Shown: positions 1-8,928 of the stretch, one piece after another | Layout of the letters: every line of letters begins with the position of its first letter | Numbering within the stretch: the stretch's first letter is position 1 | Origin: Gammaproteobacteria bacterium | GTDB taxonomy: Bacteria; Pseudomonadota; Gammaproteobacteria; Xanthomonadales; Rhodanobacteraceae | Direction of reading: 5' to 3' | Assembly: GCA_004295005.1 (NCBI GenBank) | Contig: SHNG01000180.1 | Coordinates: forward strand, 1 to 61,722 | DNA: 61,722 bases | Program-made: the position numbers and the translations under genes | Notes under the pieces: generated by a model | Databases searched by the model: none | Seen by the model: the letters and a program-made list of their open reading frames with translations, nothing else | What the model was told of the DNA's origin: nothing

Positions 1-174
1 ACCGAAGGCGTGGCCCTCGGCCCGATCCTGATGGGTGTGTCCAAACCCGCGCACATCCTCACCCCCGCTGCCACCGTGCGCCGCGTGGTCAACATGACCG
101 CCATCGCTGCCGTGGAAGCGCAGATTCGTGCTGCGCAGACAGGCACCGCGGGCGGTGCCGAAGGAAGCGGCTGA
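1..174 (+). CDS. maeB: C-terminal end of NADP-malic enzyme / phosphate acetyltransferase (partial)
   Basis: Only the last 57 residues are in the window; the gene enters from the left edge in frame 1 and stops with TGA at 172-174. The visible piece contains GPILMGVSKPAHILTP followed by RRVVNMTAIAAVEAQ. This matches the C-terminal phosphotransacetylase-like domain of MaeB-type malic enzymes, which decarboxylate malate to pyruvate with NADP; in that family the PTA-like domain is thought to be regulatory. A free-standing phosphotransacetylase (Pta) ends in a similar way and cannot be excluded from this fragment alone. Confidence 0.75.
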   Translation, partial: TEGVALGPILMGVSKPAHILTPAATVRRVVNMTAIAAVEAQIRAAQTGTAGGAEGSG

Positions 175-232
175 CATCGAACATTGCCGCACCGGATGGT
201 TAATGCCGCCCGGAAATGACGAGGAGAGACAC

Positions 233-1306
233 GTGAACCAACTCCTGAAAGCCGTCTTCGTGTCTTGCGCCGTGCTCACGCTGATGGCCCCGGCGCACGC
301 GCAGTCGACGGGTGCAGCCGAATTCAAGACTTCACTGATGCCAGCGCCAGGCAACTGGTACTCTCCTACGAGCAATTTTGGCGGAATCACGTTCGACCTG
401 AGTTCCAGTCTCGACAATCCGATCGGGTTCGGCGCATGGGAGTATCAGGAGAACGGCGTATCGCAAACGGTGTTCTTCCAGGGCGACATCCAGTTTGCGA
501 GCGACGCCGAATATCGCGGCACGGGCATCTACGCGACGCTCGAATCGCCGACCTTCACATTCAGCGGTCGCGGCGACTACAGCAATCCACAGTTTCTGGG
601 TGGTGGCACCGCAGTAATGACCGGGCGCCGCATCGGCATTGAGTTTCACTCTTCGCGGGAAGCAAACTTCATCGACAATCCGCGACAGGCGGATGAGCGA
701 CAGCTTCCGATCATCGCCACCCTGCGCGGTTTGCCGCTGGTCGCCCCAGAGGATTATTCAGGCGAGTGGATGGCTGCGGCCCGATACGTGATCGGCGACG
801 CGTTCCACCGGGTCGGCGAACTCAAGCTGACCTTGACATCCCATGATCTCGGTACAGTCCAGGTCATTGGCGAACCTGCAAGCGGACCCGCGCTGCCGCT
901 GCCGGGAACGCAATCCCGAGTCTATTCCGTGGCGTGCAGCGAACTGAAGGGATTCAACGACCCGCTCAGACTCGACGGATGCGAACTGTTCCGCGCAGCG
1001 GCCTCGGAGTGCAATCCCTTTGCCGACTTCGGTGAGCTGGGGTGTCTGCCGGGTGGGTTGGACAATCCACGTACCCTGGTATGGGTCAACCCGGATGAGA
1101 CTGGATCGATGGCCAACGTCACCGACATGTCGGATGGCGTCACCACGTTCTACTGGCTCTCTTCCAGCTTTCCGCGGACTTTCGCCTCTCGCGACCGCAT
1201 CGTCATTCGCACGTTTGGACCAAACCAATTTGCGGAGGGTGACTATCTCAGGGAGATCATCCTGTTCCGACTACCCTCCAACTTCTATCCCGATGCTGCG
1301 CCCTGA
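233..1306 (+). CDS. secreted protein of unknown function
   Basis: 357 residues starting at a GTG preceded by GAGGAGAG about 5 bases upstream; upstream in-frame starts lack such a site. The N-terminus MNQLLKAVFVSCAVLTLMAP followed by AHAQS is a clear signal peptide with an AHA-Q type cleavage site, so the protein should be exported. I recognise no catalytic motif or family in the mature part. It has few cysteines and ends in FRLPSNFYPDAAP, without the IFxxGFE ending of several other secreted proteins here. The gene stands alone, 58 bp after the malic enzyme fragment. Confidence 0.65.
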   Translation: MNQLLKAVFVSCAVLTLMAPAHAQSTGAAEFKTSLMPAPGNWYSPTSNFGGITFDLSSSLDNPIGFGAWEYQENGVSQTVFFQGDIQFASDAEYRGTGIYATLESPTFTFSGRGDYSNPQFLGGGTAVMTGRRIGIEFHSSREANFIDNPRQADERQLPIIATLRGLPLVAPEDYSGEWMAAARYVIGDAFHRVGELKLTLTSHDLGTVQVIGEPASGPALPLPGTQSRVYSVACSELKGFNDPLRLDGCELFRAAASECNPFADFGELGCLPGGLDNPRTLVWVNPDETGSMANVTDMSDGVTTFYWLSSSFPRTFASRDRIVIRTFGPNQFAEGDYLREIILFRLPSNFYPDAAP

Positions 1307-1736
1307 ATGCGGTGACCCACCGCGTCGCAACATGGACCGGTTGACTGCGTACCGATGAAACGCTGCTGCACCCGCAGGACGTGCTCCGCAGCGAAGGCAA
1401 TGAAGTGGAACAAGATCTGCACCGTCCACGTGGTTGTGCGCGAGTCTTACTGCCGAAATCGTGATGTTGATGCGCAAAACATGCGCATGGGAAATCCAAG
1501 GAACTTCCAGGAAAACGCTCCTTGCGTCTCCTGCACTCCTGCCATCCGTAGTGGTCGTGCCAACAGGGATATGCAGATGCACGCCCTGTTTGAATCGAAG
1601 TACCGGATAGCCAATTTGCGGAGTGGTACCGGGCGTATGTCCAAGTCGTTCGTGAATAATGCGGGCCAACCCACTGGAGCCCACCATGTGGCCAAGGTGT
1701 TCCCACGAACCATGGGCCTTGCCTGGAGTGATGCAG
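1307..1736. other. gene-free stretch of about 430 bp
   Basis: I see no convincing gene here. The open frames that cross it lack ribosome-binding sites and recognisable content. The only structure noticed is a short inverted repeat, ATGCGC-AAAAC-ATGCGCAT, near 1474. The segment probably holds the terminator of the upstream gene and the promoter of the delta-60 repeat gene, but no clear elements stand out. Confidence 0.4.
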
Positions 1737-3065
1737 ATGCTTCGATTCTCATTGCTTGCATTCGTGTTTGCCGGCCTTTACGCGTTGCCCGCCGCTGCGC
1801 TCGAGGGCGATCTCGATCCGGCTTTCGGTGAAGGCGGACAGGTAGCAATCATTCGCGAAGCTGCCGAAACAGGTAACGGCACGCGACCAACCGGTGACCT
1901 GGCAATTCTTGCAGATGGCCGCTTCCTGTGGGCAGTACCGCTCGATGATGGCAGCGTCTGGGTCGGACGCATGAAACGTGATGGCACACCGGATGCGTTC
2001 GGTAGCTTGGGCAATGGACGAGTCACCATTCCTGCTTGCGGTCCTTCGCGAAACGCACGCCTGATCGCAAACGGCGATGGAGGTGCGATTGCATGGGCGT
2101 CCAACTGCCTTGTGCATGTGATGGCCGATGGCAGCATCGATCCGGCGTTTGCCGGCGGTGCCTTGCCACCAGCAGGATTCTCGGCGAGTGGATTTGCCCG
2201 TGATTCTTCCGGTCGCCTCGTACTGGCTGGCAAAGCCGGCCAGGAAATCGATTTGTATCGATTCACCTCTCAAGGACTACCGGATTTCGATTTTGGAGTG
2301 GCCGGTCACGTTTCAGTCGTCGTGCCGACCACCGATGGCACCCAGGACCTTCATGCGCTTGCCTTGCGTGCAGACGGCCGCATCCTCGTTGGCGGTTCGC
2401 GTGGCAATACCATGGGCCCCAGTCTTTTCGTCGCCCAGTATTCCGTTGCCGGCGTGCTTGATTCGACCTGGAGTGACGATGGCATTGTCGATATCGAGCC
2501 ACCAGCGAACCATGTGAGCCTTGTCGCAACCGCGCTGGCTCTCGATGCTGACGGTTCACTGGTGGTTTCCGGAGTTTCCAGTGATGGCGGGGAATCCTGT
2601 TGCCGCATGCTCGCGCGATTTGATGACAGCGGGCAGCTCGTGCCGGGCTTTGGCATGCGCATCTACTCACTGGATGGCTTGCCTGGACTGTTTCCATTCT
2701 TCGAACAGCGTGATGGTATCGCCCTGCTGTCCGATCAACGCATCATGCTTGGTGCAATCACGTTTTCGCACAGCGCACCTTTCACGCACCGCACGCAATT
2801 CAGCCTCATACGTACACACGCCGACGGCTCGCTCGATCTTGGCTTTGGCCACTCCGGATGGAACAGTTACACCATCGATGACCCGGAAGACATTGGCCAG
2901 TACGGTGACTACAACCAGATGCACGCAATCGGCTATGACTCCGCAGACGACAGCATGGTTGTGCTCGGCCGTACCTTCTTTGAGGATAAATCGAACGGCA
3001 ACGCCTACGTGAGCATGGTTCGAGCGCTTTTCGGCCGCATTTTTTCGAATGGCTTCGACATGTGA
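1737..3065 (+). CDS. secreted delta-60 repeat (beta-propeller-like) protein
   Basis: 442 residues. ATG 1737 is chosen because a GGAG lies 8 bases upstream and the product then begins with the signal peptide MLRFSLLAFVFAGLYALPAA ending at AALEG. The mature part carries about seven copies of the delta-60 repeat signature, a short D-G-x-L-D-x-x-F-G block: GDLDPAFGEGG, DGTPDAFG, DGSIDPAFAGG, QGLPDFDFG, AGVLDSTWSDDG, SGQLVPGFG and DGSLDLGFG. They are spaced roughly 55-60 residues apart, as in that family of secreted proteins of unknown ligand. The protein ends in GRIFSNGFDM, a variant of the IFxxGFE C-terminal motif. It is monocistronic, 248 bp ahead of aceE. Confidence 0.8.
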   Translation: MLRFSLLAFVFAGLYALPAAALEGDLDPAFGEGGQVAIIREAAETGNGTRPTGDLAILADGRFLWAVPLDDGSVWVGRMKRDGTPDAFGSLGNGRVTIPACGPSRNARLIANGDGGAIAWASNCLVHVMADGSIDPAFAGGALPPAGFSASGFARDSSGRLVLAGKAGQEIDLYRFTSQGLPDFDFGVAGHVSVVVPTTDGTQDLHALALRADGRILVGGSRGNTMGPSLFVAQYSVAGVLDSTWSDDGIVDIEPPANHVSLVATALALDADGSLVVSGVSSDGGESCCRMLARFDDSGQLVPGFGMRIYSLDGLPGLFPFFEQRDGIALLSDQRIMLGAITFSHSAPFTHRTQFSLIRTHADGSLDLGFGHSGWNSYTIDDPEDIGQYGDYNQMHAIGYDSADDSMVVLGRTFFEDKSNGNAYVSMVRALFGRIFSNGFDM

Positions 3066-3313
3066 CCTGGCTCGGCCGTAGAGGCGATTGGCGCCAACCA
3101 GGCCCTATTGGCCAGAGTCCACAGACTGGGGCAAATGCCTGTTCACCCAAGGTGAATTCGCATCTCGTGGCTTGGGCACAGCCCTGTAGTGCGTCCGCCG
3201 TGTGGCATCGCGTTCGCAGCATGCGAAGATTCCAGTGCGCGGGTAAACTACAAAGCTTGCGTGGCTGACCGGCCATGCCTGCATCTGGCCTGCGCGCACG
3301 GAGTACTCCAGGA

Positions 3314-6034
3314 ATGAACCCGCTCAACGACATCCTCGACCAGGATCTGGACCCCACCGAAACCCGTGAGTGGACCGAATCGCTGCAATCGATCATCCAG
3401 CACGATGGCACCGACCGCGCGCATTACCTGCTGGAGCGGATGGTGGATGAAACCCGTCGCGCCGGTGGCCACCTGCCGTTCCGGCCGACCACCGAATACG
3501 TCAACACCATTCCGGCGCACCAGGAAGCCAAGTCACCAGGTGATGCGGCGATGGAATGGCGCATCCGCTCGCTGATCCGCTGGAACGCGATGGCCATGGT
3601 CATCCGCGCCAACCGCAAGCCGGGCGATCTCGGCGGCCACATTGCCAGCTTCGCCTCCAGCGCCACCTTGTATGACGTCGGCTTCAATCATTTCTGGCGT
3701 GCGCCGAGCGAGGCTCATCCGGGCGACCTGATATTCCACCAGGGCCATTCCAGCCCCGGCATCTATGCGCGCTCCTTCCTGGAAGGCCGCATCAGCGAAG
3801 AACAGCTCGACAACTTCCGCATGGAAGTGGCCGGCAAGGGCAAGGGCCTTTCCTCGTACCCGCACCCGTGGCTGATGCCCGATTTCTGGCAGGTGCCTAC
3901 GGTATCGATGGGACTTGGCCCCTTGCAGGCCATCTACCAGGCCCAGTTCATGAAATACCTGGAGCATCGCGGCCTGATCGCACCCAGCGACCGCAAGGTG
4001 TGGTGCTTCATCGGCGATGGCGAATCGGACGAACCGGAAACCCTGGGCGCGATTTCCCTGGCCGGGCGCGAAGGCCTCGACAACCTGATCTTCGTCGTCA
4101 ATTGCAACCTGCAGCGCCTCGATGGCCCGGTGCGTGGCAACGGCAAGATCATCCAGGAGCTGGAGGGCGTGTTCCGTGGTGCCGGCTGGAATGCGATCAA
4201 GCTGTGCTGGGGCAGTTATTGGGATCCACTCCTGGCACGCGACAGCAAGGGCATGCTGCGCAAGCTGATGATGGAAACCGTGGACGGCGAATACCAGAAC
4301 TGCAAGGCCTTCGGCGGCGCCTACACGCGCGAGCATTTCTTCGGCAAGTATCCGGAAACCGCGCAACTGGTCGCCAACCTGTCCGATGACGACATCTGGC
4401 GCCTCAATCGCGGTGGCCACGATCCGCACAAGGTCTATGCCGCTTACCACGCGGCGGTGAATACGCAAGGCATGCCGACCGTGATCCTGGCCAAGACCGT
4501 CAAGGGTTACGGCATGGGCCATGCCGGCGAGTCGCAGAACATCACCCACCAGCAGAAGAAGATGGATGACGAGGCGATCCGCGCGTTCCGCGACCGTTTC
4601 AACATCCCGGTTTCCGATGCGGATTTGCCGAACGTGCCCTACTACCACCCCGGCGCGGATTCGCCGGAAGTGAAATACATGCTGGAACGACGCGCGGCCC
4701 TTGGCGGTGCATTGCCACAGCGCCGGCGCAAGTCGGAATCGCTGCCCGCACCGGAGCTTTCCGCACTGGAGCAGTTGACCAAGGGCACTGGCGAGCGCGA
4801 GATCTCCACCACCATGGCCTTCGTGCGCGGCATGAACCTGTTGCTGCGTGACAAGGCGATTGGTCCGCGCGTGGTGCCCATCGTTGCCGACGAGGCGCGC
4901 ACCTTCGGCATGGAAGGCATGTTCCGCCAGATCGGCATCTATGCGCCCTTCGGCCAGAAGTACAAGCCGATGGATGCCGACCAGCTCATGTACTACCGCG
5001 AGGATCAATCCGGCCAGGTGCTGCAGCAAGGCATCAGCGAACCGGGCGCGTTTTCCTCGTGGATGGCGGCAGCCACCAGCTATTCGGTCAGCAATGTGCC
5101 GATGCTGCCGTTCTACATCTATTACTCGATGTTCGGTTTCCAGCGTATCGGCGATCTCGCCTGGGCCGCCGGCGACATGCGTGCGCGCGGCTTCCTGCTC
5201 GGCGGCACCTCCGGTCGCACCACGCTCAACGGTGAGGGCCTGCAACACGAAGACGGTCACTCGCACCTGCTGGCCGGCGCCATCCCCAACTGCATCAGCT
5301 ATGACCCGACCTTCTCCTTCGAGGTCGCCGTGATCCTGCAGGATGGCGTGCGCCGCATGCTCAGCGAACAGGAGGATGTCTACTACTACATCACCCTGAT
5401 GAACGAGAACTACGCGCACCCGGACATGCCGGCAGGTGCCGAGAAGGGCATCATCAAGGGCATGTATCTCTTGCGGGATTCGGGATTGGGGAGTGGGGAT
5501 TCGGGGAAGGCCAAAGGCAAGAGCAAGGCACCGACCGTGCAACTGCTGGGCTCCGGCACCATCCTGCGCGAGGTGATTGCTGCCGCCGACCTGCTGGAAG
5601 CCGAGTTTGGCGTTGCCAGCAGCATCTGGTCGTGTCCCGGCTTCAATGAATTGCGTCGTGACGGATTCGATGCGGAGCGCTGGAACCGCCTGCATCCGAT
5701 GGCAAGGAAGCCGCGCCAGAGCTGGGTTGCCGAGTGCCTGGAAAACCATCCCGGCCCGGTGGTGGCGGCTACCGACTATGTGCGCGCCTATGCCGACCAG
5801 ATCCGCGCATTCATTCCGAATGGACGTCCGTTCATTGCGCTGGGCACCGATGGTTACGGCCGCAGCGATTCGCGTGCGCAGTTGCGCGGATTCTTCGAGG
5901 TTGATCGTTACTGGATCGCGCATGCCGCGATTGCCGCACTCGCCGCCGAGGGCAAGATGAATCCGGAAGACGTCGCCCGCGCGATCAAGCAATGGAAGCT
6001 CGATCCGGAGAAGCCAAACCCGCTGACCGTCTGA
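3314..6034 (+). CDS. aceE: pyruvate dehydrogenase E1 component, homodimeric type
   Basis: 906 residues, close to the usual ~890 for the single-chain E1. It decarboxylates pyruvate with thiamine diphosphate and acetylates the lipoyl groups of E2. The thiamine-binding motif GDGESDEPE...NCN lies around residues 233-262, and GAFSSWMAAATSYS and DGHSHLLAGAIPNC are typical of the family. ATG 3314 gives the expected start MNPLNDILDQDLDPTETREW. The E2 and E3 genes are not in the window. Near residues 721-732 the chain carries RDSGLGSGDSGK, encoded by a GGGATTC-type heptamer array and followed by a Lys/Gly/Ser-rich stretch before TVQLLGSGTI. This looks like an in-frame repeat invasion of a surface loop. 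Confidence 0.97.
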   Translation: MNPLNDILDQDLDPTETREWTESLQSIIQHDGTDRAHYLLERMVDETRRAGGHLPFRPTTEYVNTIPAHQEAKSPGDAAMEWRIRSLIRWNAMAMVIRANRKPGDLGGHIASFASSATLYDVGFNHFWRAPSEAHPGDLIFHQGHSSPGIYARSFLEGRISEEQLDNFRMEVAGKGKGLSSYPHPWLMPDFWQVPTVSMGLGPLQAIYQAQFMKYLEHRGLIAPSDRKVWCFIGDGESDEPETLGAISLAGREGLDNLIFVVNCNLQRLDGPVRGNGKIIQELEGVFRGAGWNAIKLCWGSYWDPLLARDSKGMLRKLMMETVDGEYQNCKAFGGAYTREHFFGKYPETAQLVANLSDDDIWRLNRGGHDPHKVYAAYHAAVNTQGMPTVILAKTVKGYGMGHAGESQNITHQQKKMDDEAIRAFRDRFNIPVSDADLPNVPYYHPGADSPEVKYMLERRAALGGALPQRRRKSESLPAPELSALEQLTKGTGEREISTTMAFVRGMNLLLRDKAIGPRVVPIVADEARTFGMEGMFRQIGIYAPFGQKYKPMDADQLMYYREDQSGQVLQQGISEPGAFSSWMAAATSYSVSNVPMLPFYIYYSMFGFQRIGDLAWAAGDMRARGFLLGGTSGRTTLNGEGLQHEDGHSHLLAGAIPNCISYDPTFSFEVAVILQDGVRRMLSEQEDVYYYITLMNENYAHPDMPAGAEKGIIKGMYLLRDSGLGSGDSGKAKGKSKAPTVQLLGSGTILREVIAAADLLEAEFGVASSIWSCPGFNELRRDGFDAERWNRLHPMARKPRQSWVAECLENHPGPVVAATDYVRAYADQIRAFIPNGRPFIALGTDGYGRSDSRAQLRGFFEVDRYWIAHAAIAALAAEGKMNPEDVARAIKQWKLDPEKPNPLTV
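5474..5509 (+). repeat. GGGATTC-type heptamer array inside aceE
   Basis: Five G-tracts (GGG at 5475, 5482, 5488, 5495 and 5503) spaced 6-8 bases apart form units GGGATTC, GGGATTG, GGGAGTG and GGGATTCG. This is the repeat also found after dusB, the esterase gene, trxA, rho and lpxL, but here it is inside a coding sequence and read in frame. The G-rich strand is the coding strand. Confidence 0.85.
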
Positions 6035-6075
6035 TCCGGTGACCTTGCCAAGGGCAAGGAAGATTCCACTATTGC

Positions 6076-6162
6076 GCTTCCCCTGCCTGCGGGGGAAGCT
6101 GCCCGCAGGGCCGATGGGGGCATTCACGATGAGGGCAAGCCAAAGCCCCTCATCCACCCTCG
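6076..6162. repeat. palindromic REP-like element between aceE and the methyltransferase gene
   Basis: A hairpin GCTTCCCC-TGCCTGC-GGGGGAAGC at 6076-6099 is followed by GCCCGCAGGGCCGATGGGGG and a mirrored CCCCTCATCCACCCTC. The composition resembles the CTCTCCCGC...GTGAGGGTG elements at 9994-10320. The rest of 6035-6308 shows no gene. A weak imperfect stem (CCTTGCC-AA-GGGCAAGG) just after the aceE stop might act in termination. Confidence 0.55.
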
Positions 6163-6308
6163 GCACATGCGAACGCCGTGCAGGAGAAGGAAAAAACAAC
6201 CGTCCTTGGCATGCAAGGATCCGGAGCGGCGCTTTAGCCTGCGCAGCGAGGAATCATCCCGCCCACAGCGGCGGATTGCGGCCCACGTGCATCGGCTAAA
6301 CTCTTCCG

Positions 6309-7049
6309 ATGGAATTCCAGCCCGTCCAGATCGCCCGCCACTACCTGCCACATCGGACCCACTACTATTACGCGCGCAGCAAATTTGCCACCGATCCGCT
6401 GTATCGAGTGGTTGCCGAGGCACTGACCGATACCCATCGTCCGCTGCTGGATGTCGGTTGCGGCATTGGCCTGCTGGCCCATGTGCTGCGAGGCAATGGT
6501 TTCAGCGCAGCCTATTCGGGGGTCGATATCGACAGCGGCAAGATCCGCTCCGCCACGGCCGCTGCAAGCCGGGCCGGACTCAAGTCAACGCAATTCAGCG
6601 AAGTGGACTTGAGCCGCGAATTTCCGCAGCACAGGGGCAGTGTTGCCTTGCTTGATATCGTGCAGTTTCTCGAACCTTCCGCCCAGGACGCGCTGCTTGA
6701 ATCGGCGCTTGCCTGTCTGGATCCGGGTGCCGTCCTGATCATGCGCTCGGGTCTTGCCCGTCCCGGATGGCGGCTGCGTTTCACGCGCTTCGTGGACTGG
6801 TTGGCGCGCATGGCACGTTGGATGAATGTCGGCCCAAAGGCGTATCCCGTGCGTGAGGAACTGGAACAGCGATTTGCCCGCCATGGCGTGCAGGCCCGCT
6901 TCGAATCGCTGAGCGGTCGCCTGCCCTTCGAGAACTGGCTGATCATCGCCCGCCGCAGCGAGCAAGCGCCAAATGATCGACAGGATCATGCCGCGGCTCC
7001 CCCTGCCAGCAACCGGCCGACCATCGCTGTGCAAGGATTGCCAACATGA
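6309..7049 (+). CDS. class I SAM-dependent methyltransferase
   Basis: 246 residues with a Rossmann-type SAM-binding core: motif I LLDVGCGIGLLAHVL around residues 46-60, an acidic residue in GVDID after strand 2, and a VALLDIVQFLEP motif IV region. The substrate cannot be deduced. There is no strong ribosome-binding site before the ATG. The stop overlaps the start of the following kinase gene by four bases (ATGA), so the two are probably co-translated. The last ~30 residues, rich in Ala, Pro and Asn, look disordered. Confidence 0.8.
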   Translation: MEFQPVQIARHYLPHRTHYYYARSKFATDPLYRVVAEALTDTHRPLLDVGCGIGLLAHVLRGNGFSAAYSGVDIDSGKIRSATAAASRAGLKSTQFSEVDLSREFPQHRGSVALLDIVQFLEPSAQDALLESALACLDPGAVLIMRSGLARPGWRLRFTRFVDWLARMARWMNVGPKAYPVREELEQRFARHGVQARFESLSGRLPFENWLIIARRSEQAPNDRQDHAAAPPASNRPTIAVQGLPT

Positions 7050-8050
7050 ATTCTTCCCGGGATCGAAGCGGGCACGCACACCTCGCCATCGTGCTCGGCA
7101 GTTATGTGCAGGACCATGTGTGGTCCAGCGACCGTTTTCCACAGCCTGGCGAAACACGCCGCGCACTTGGTTTCAGCACCGGTCCTGGCGGCAAGGGCTT
7201 CAACCAGGCCGTTGCCTGTTTCCGCCAGTGCGGCGATGTGCTTTATCTGGGGGCCATTGGCAACGATGGCCTGGGTCGCACGGCGCGCGAATATGCGGCA
7301 ATGGAAGGCTTGGATTGCGTATGGCAGGTTCTGGAGGATGTGGCCACGGCTTCGGCAGGCATCATCGTCAATGCCGAGGGCGCCAACCAGATCATGGTCA
7401 ACCTGGCCGCCAATGAGCAGATGAGCACGGCGTTCATTGCAGAACACGAAAGCGCCTTCGCTGCGGCGCGCGTGCTGCTTGTGCAACTGGAAAACAACCT
7501 GGATGCCGTGCGGGCCGCCCTGGCATCGGGCAATCGACATGGCCTGTTGTGCGTACTCAACCCGGCGCCGATGCATGCAGGACTCGATTCGGGACTGCTT
7601 GCCCTGTGCAACGTGATCACGCCCAACGAAACCGAATTCTCCATGTTGCTGGCAAGCATTCTGGGCGAACACATGGCCGTGGATTGCATTGCCGACTGCG
7701 CCGATGAAACCCTGCACGCCCTTTGCCGCAGGTTGGGCGTGCCCACGGTGGTGATCACACTCGGTGCACACGGTTGTTTTGTTTCGCACGATTCCGCCAC
7801 GCGTCGGGGTGACGGATGCGACTTCTATCGCGTGCAGGCGGAGCGGGTCACGAGCGTGGACACCACGGGTGCCGGCGATGCCTTCAACGGCGCGCTGGTG
7901 GCCCGCCTCGCACAATCACCGGAACAGGCTTTCCAGCAGGCTGTACGTCACGCCAATCGCGTTGCGGCACTGAGTACCGAACGCGTGGGTGCCGCGCTGG
8001 CGGTGCCGACCCTGGCCGAAGTAAAGGCCCGCTTTGCGGATGTCTGTTGA
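7046..8050 (+). CDS. PfkB-family sugar kinase, ribokinase-like
   Basis: 334 residues with the full PfkB layout: an N-terminal GGKGFNQA motif near residues 49-56 (substrate-binding GG switch), NPAPMHAG and TPNETEF in the middle, and the C-terminal signature DTTGAGDAFNGAL with the catalytic Asp. These features point to ribokinase (ATP-dependent phosphorylation of ribose at O5) or a close relative. No ribose transporter or regulator is nearby to confirm the substrate. It starts inside the stop of the methyltransferase gene (ATGA overlap), with AAGGA seven bases upstream. Confidence 0.8.
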   Translation: MNSSRDRSGHAHLAIVLGSYVQDHVWSSDRFPQPGETRRALGFSTGPGGKGFNQAVACFRQCGDVLYLGAIGNDGLGRTAREYAAMEGLDCVWQVLEDVATASAGIIVNAEGANQIMVNLAANEQMSTAFIAEHESAFAAARVLLVQLENNLDAVRAALASGNRHGLLCVLNPAPMHAGLDSGLLALCNVITPNETEFSMLLASILGEHMAVDCIADCADETLHALCRRLGVPTVVITLGAHGCFVSHDSATRRGDGCDFYRVQAERVTSVDTTGAGDAFNGALVARLAQSPEQAFQQAVRHANRVAALSTERVGAALAVPTLAEVKARFADVC

Positions 8051-8111
8051 TTCGATTTGCGGACCGGACGGCTGCGCTCCAAAGCGCTGCGGCTCATCGG
8101 CTGCGAGGCGT

Positions 8112-8762
8112 TCAATTCCCGCGTTGGCGGCGAATTTGCCGCAAGTTCAGCAGCGCTCGACGACGCGCCGCGCGTCGCCACAACCAGAAACCGCCCAGGG
8201 CCAGAATGGCCAGGGCCACCAGGATGGCCACAAGCTTGCCGCGATCAAGCCAGGTCAACAGCCAGTCCCGATGCAGTGCGCCGTAGTGACCGAGGTAGAC
8301 CCAGAAAGGCACGCTGATCAGCGCGGCAAATCCATCCAGCAGGAAGAATCGCCAGAATGAAACGCGGCGGGTCATGCCGGCGGTCAGATAAATGGGCGAA
8401 CGCAATCCCGGCAGGAAGCGGGCAACGAACATCAGGCGGTTGCCATAGCGCTGGAACTTGGCCTGGACCTGTGCATATCGCCTCGGAGTCAGCAGATAGG
8501 CGACCCAGCGCAGACGCAAGGCGCGTTCGCCGAAAATCCGCCCCACCATGAACATGAGGGAATCGCCAGCCAGCACACCGGTGATACCGACCGCGCACAT
8601 CACGTGCACGTTGGCGTAGCCGAGCCCTGCAATCACGCCACCGGCGACCAGGCTGATGTCCTCGGGAATCGGCACGCCAAAGCCGCAGATCAGCAGGATG
8701 GTGAAGACGGCAAGGTAGCCGTTCTCCGTGAATACTCCGATGAGGAAATCAAGCAGGCCCAT
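8112..8762 (-). CDS. DedA-family inner-membrane protein
   Basis: 216 residues, several hydrophobic segments and the DedA (SNARE-associated) signatures: GFGVPIPEDISLVAGG near the N-terminus, then GDSLMFMVGRIFG and FVARFLPGLRSPIYLTAG. The E/F-x-R-x3-P-G-x-R type loop is essential in E. coli family members, which act in membrane homeostasis and undecaprenyl-phosphate or lipid flipping. The start is set by GAGGAGGG seven bases before ATG (position 8762 on the complement). It converges on the kinase gene and diverges from dusB. Confidence 0.88.
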   Translation of the reverse strand: MGLLDFLIGVFTENGYLAVFTILLICGFGVPIPEDISLVAGGVIAGLGYANVHVMCAVGITGVLAGDSLMFMVGRIFGERALRLRWVAYLLTPRRYAQVQAKFQRYGNRLMFVARFLPGLRSPIYLTAGMTRRVSFWRFFLLDGFAALISVPFWVYLGHYGALHRDWLLTWLDRGKLVAILVALAILALGGFWLWRRAARRRALLNLRQIRRQRGN

Positions 8763-8928
8763 CAGCCCTCCTCTTGCGGGAGCCGTTGGACAGACACACG
8801 GAAGCTGGGGCGAATATCGGAAATCAAGAAATCTGGGCTTGTGGCTGAGTACTGCGGATTCTAACCCGCGCGCCTTGCCGCGGATGACCCACCAGCCGGG
8901 TTCGGGCAGGCCGGCTACAATGCGCGCC

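Noticed and set aside
3533-6199. An 888-codon open frame antisense to aceE
   Set aside because: It mirrors the codon pattern of the real gene in a GC-rich genome, has no ribosome-binding site and no recognisable domain, while aceE on the other strand is unmistakable.
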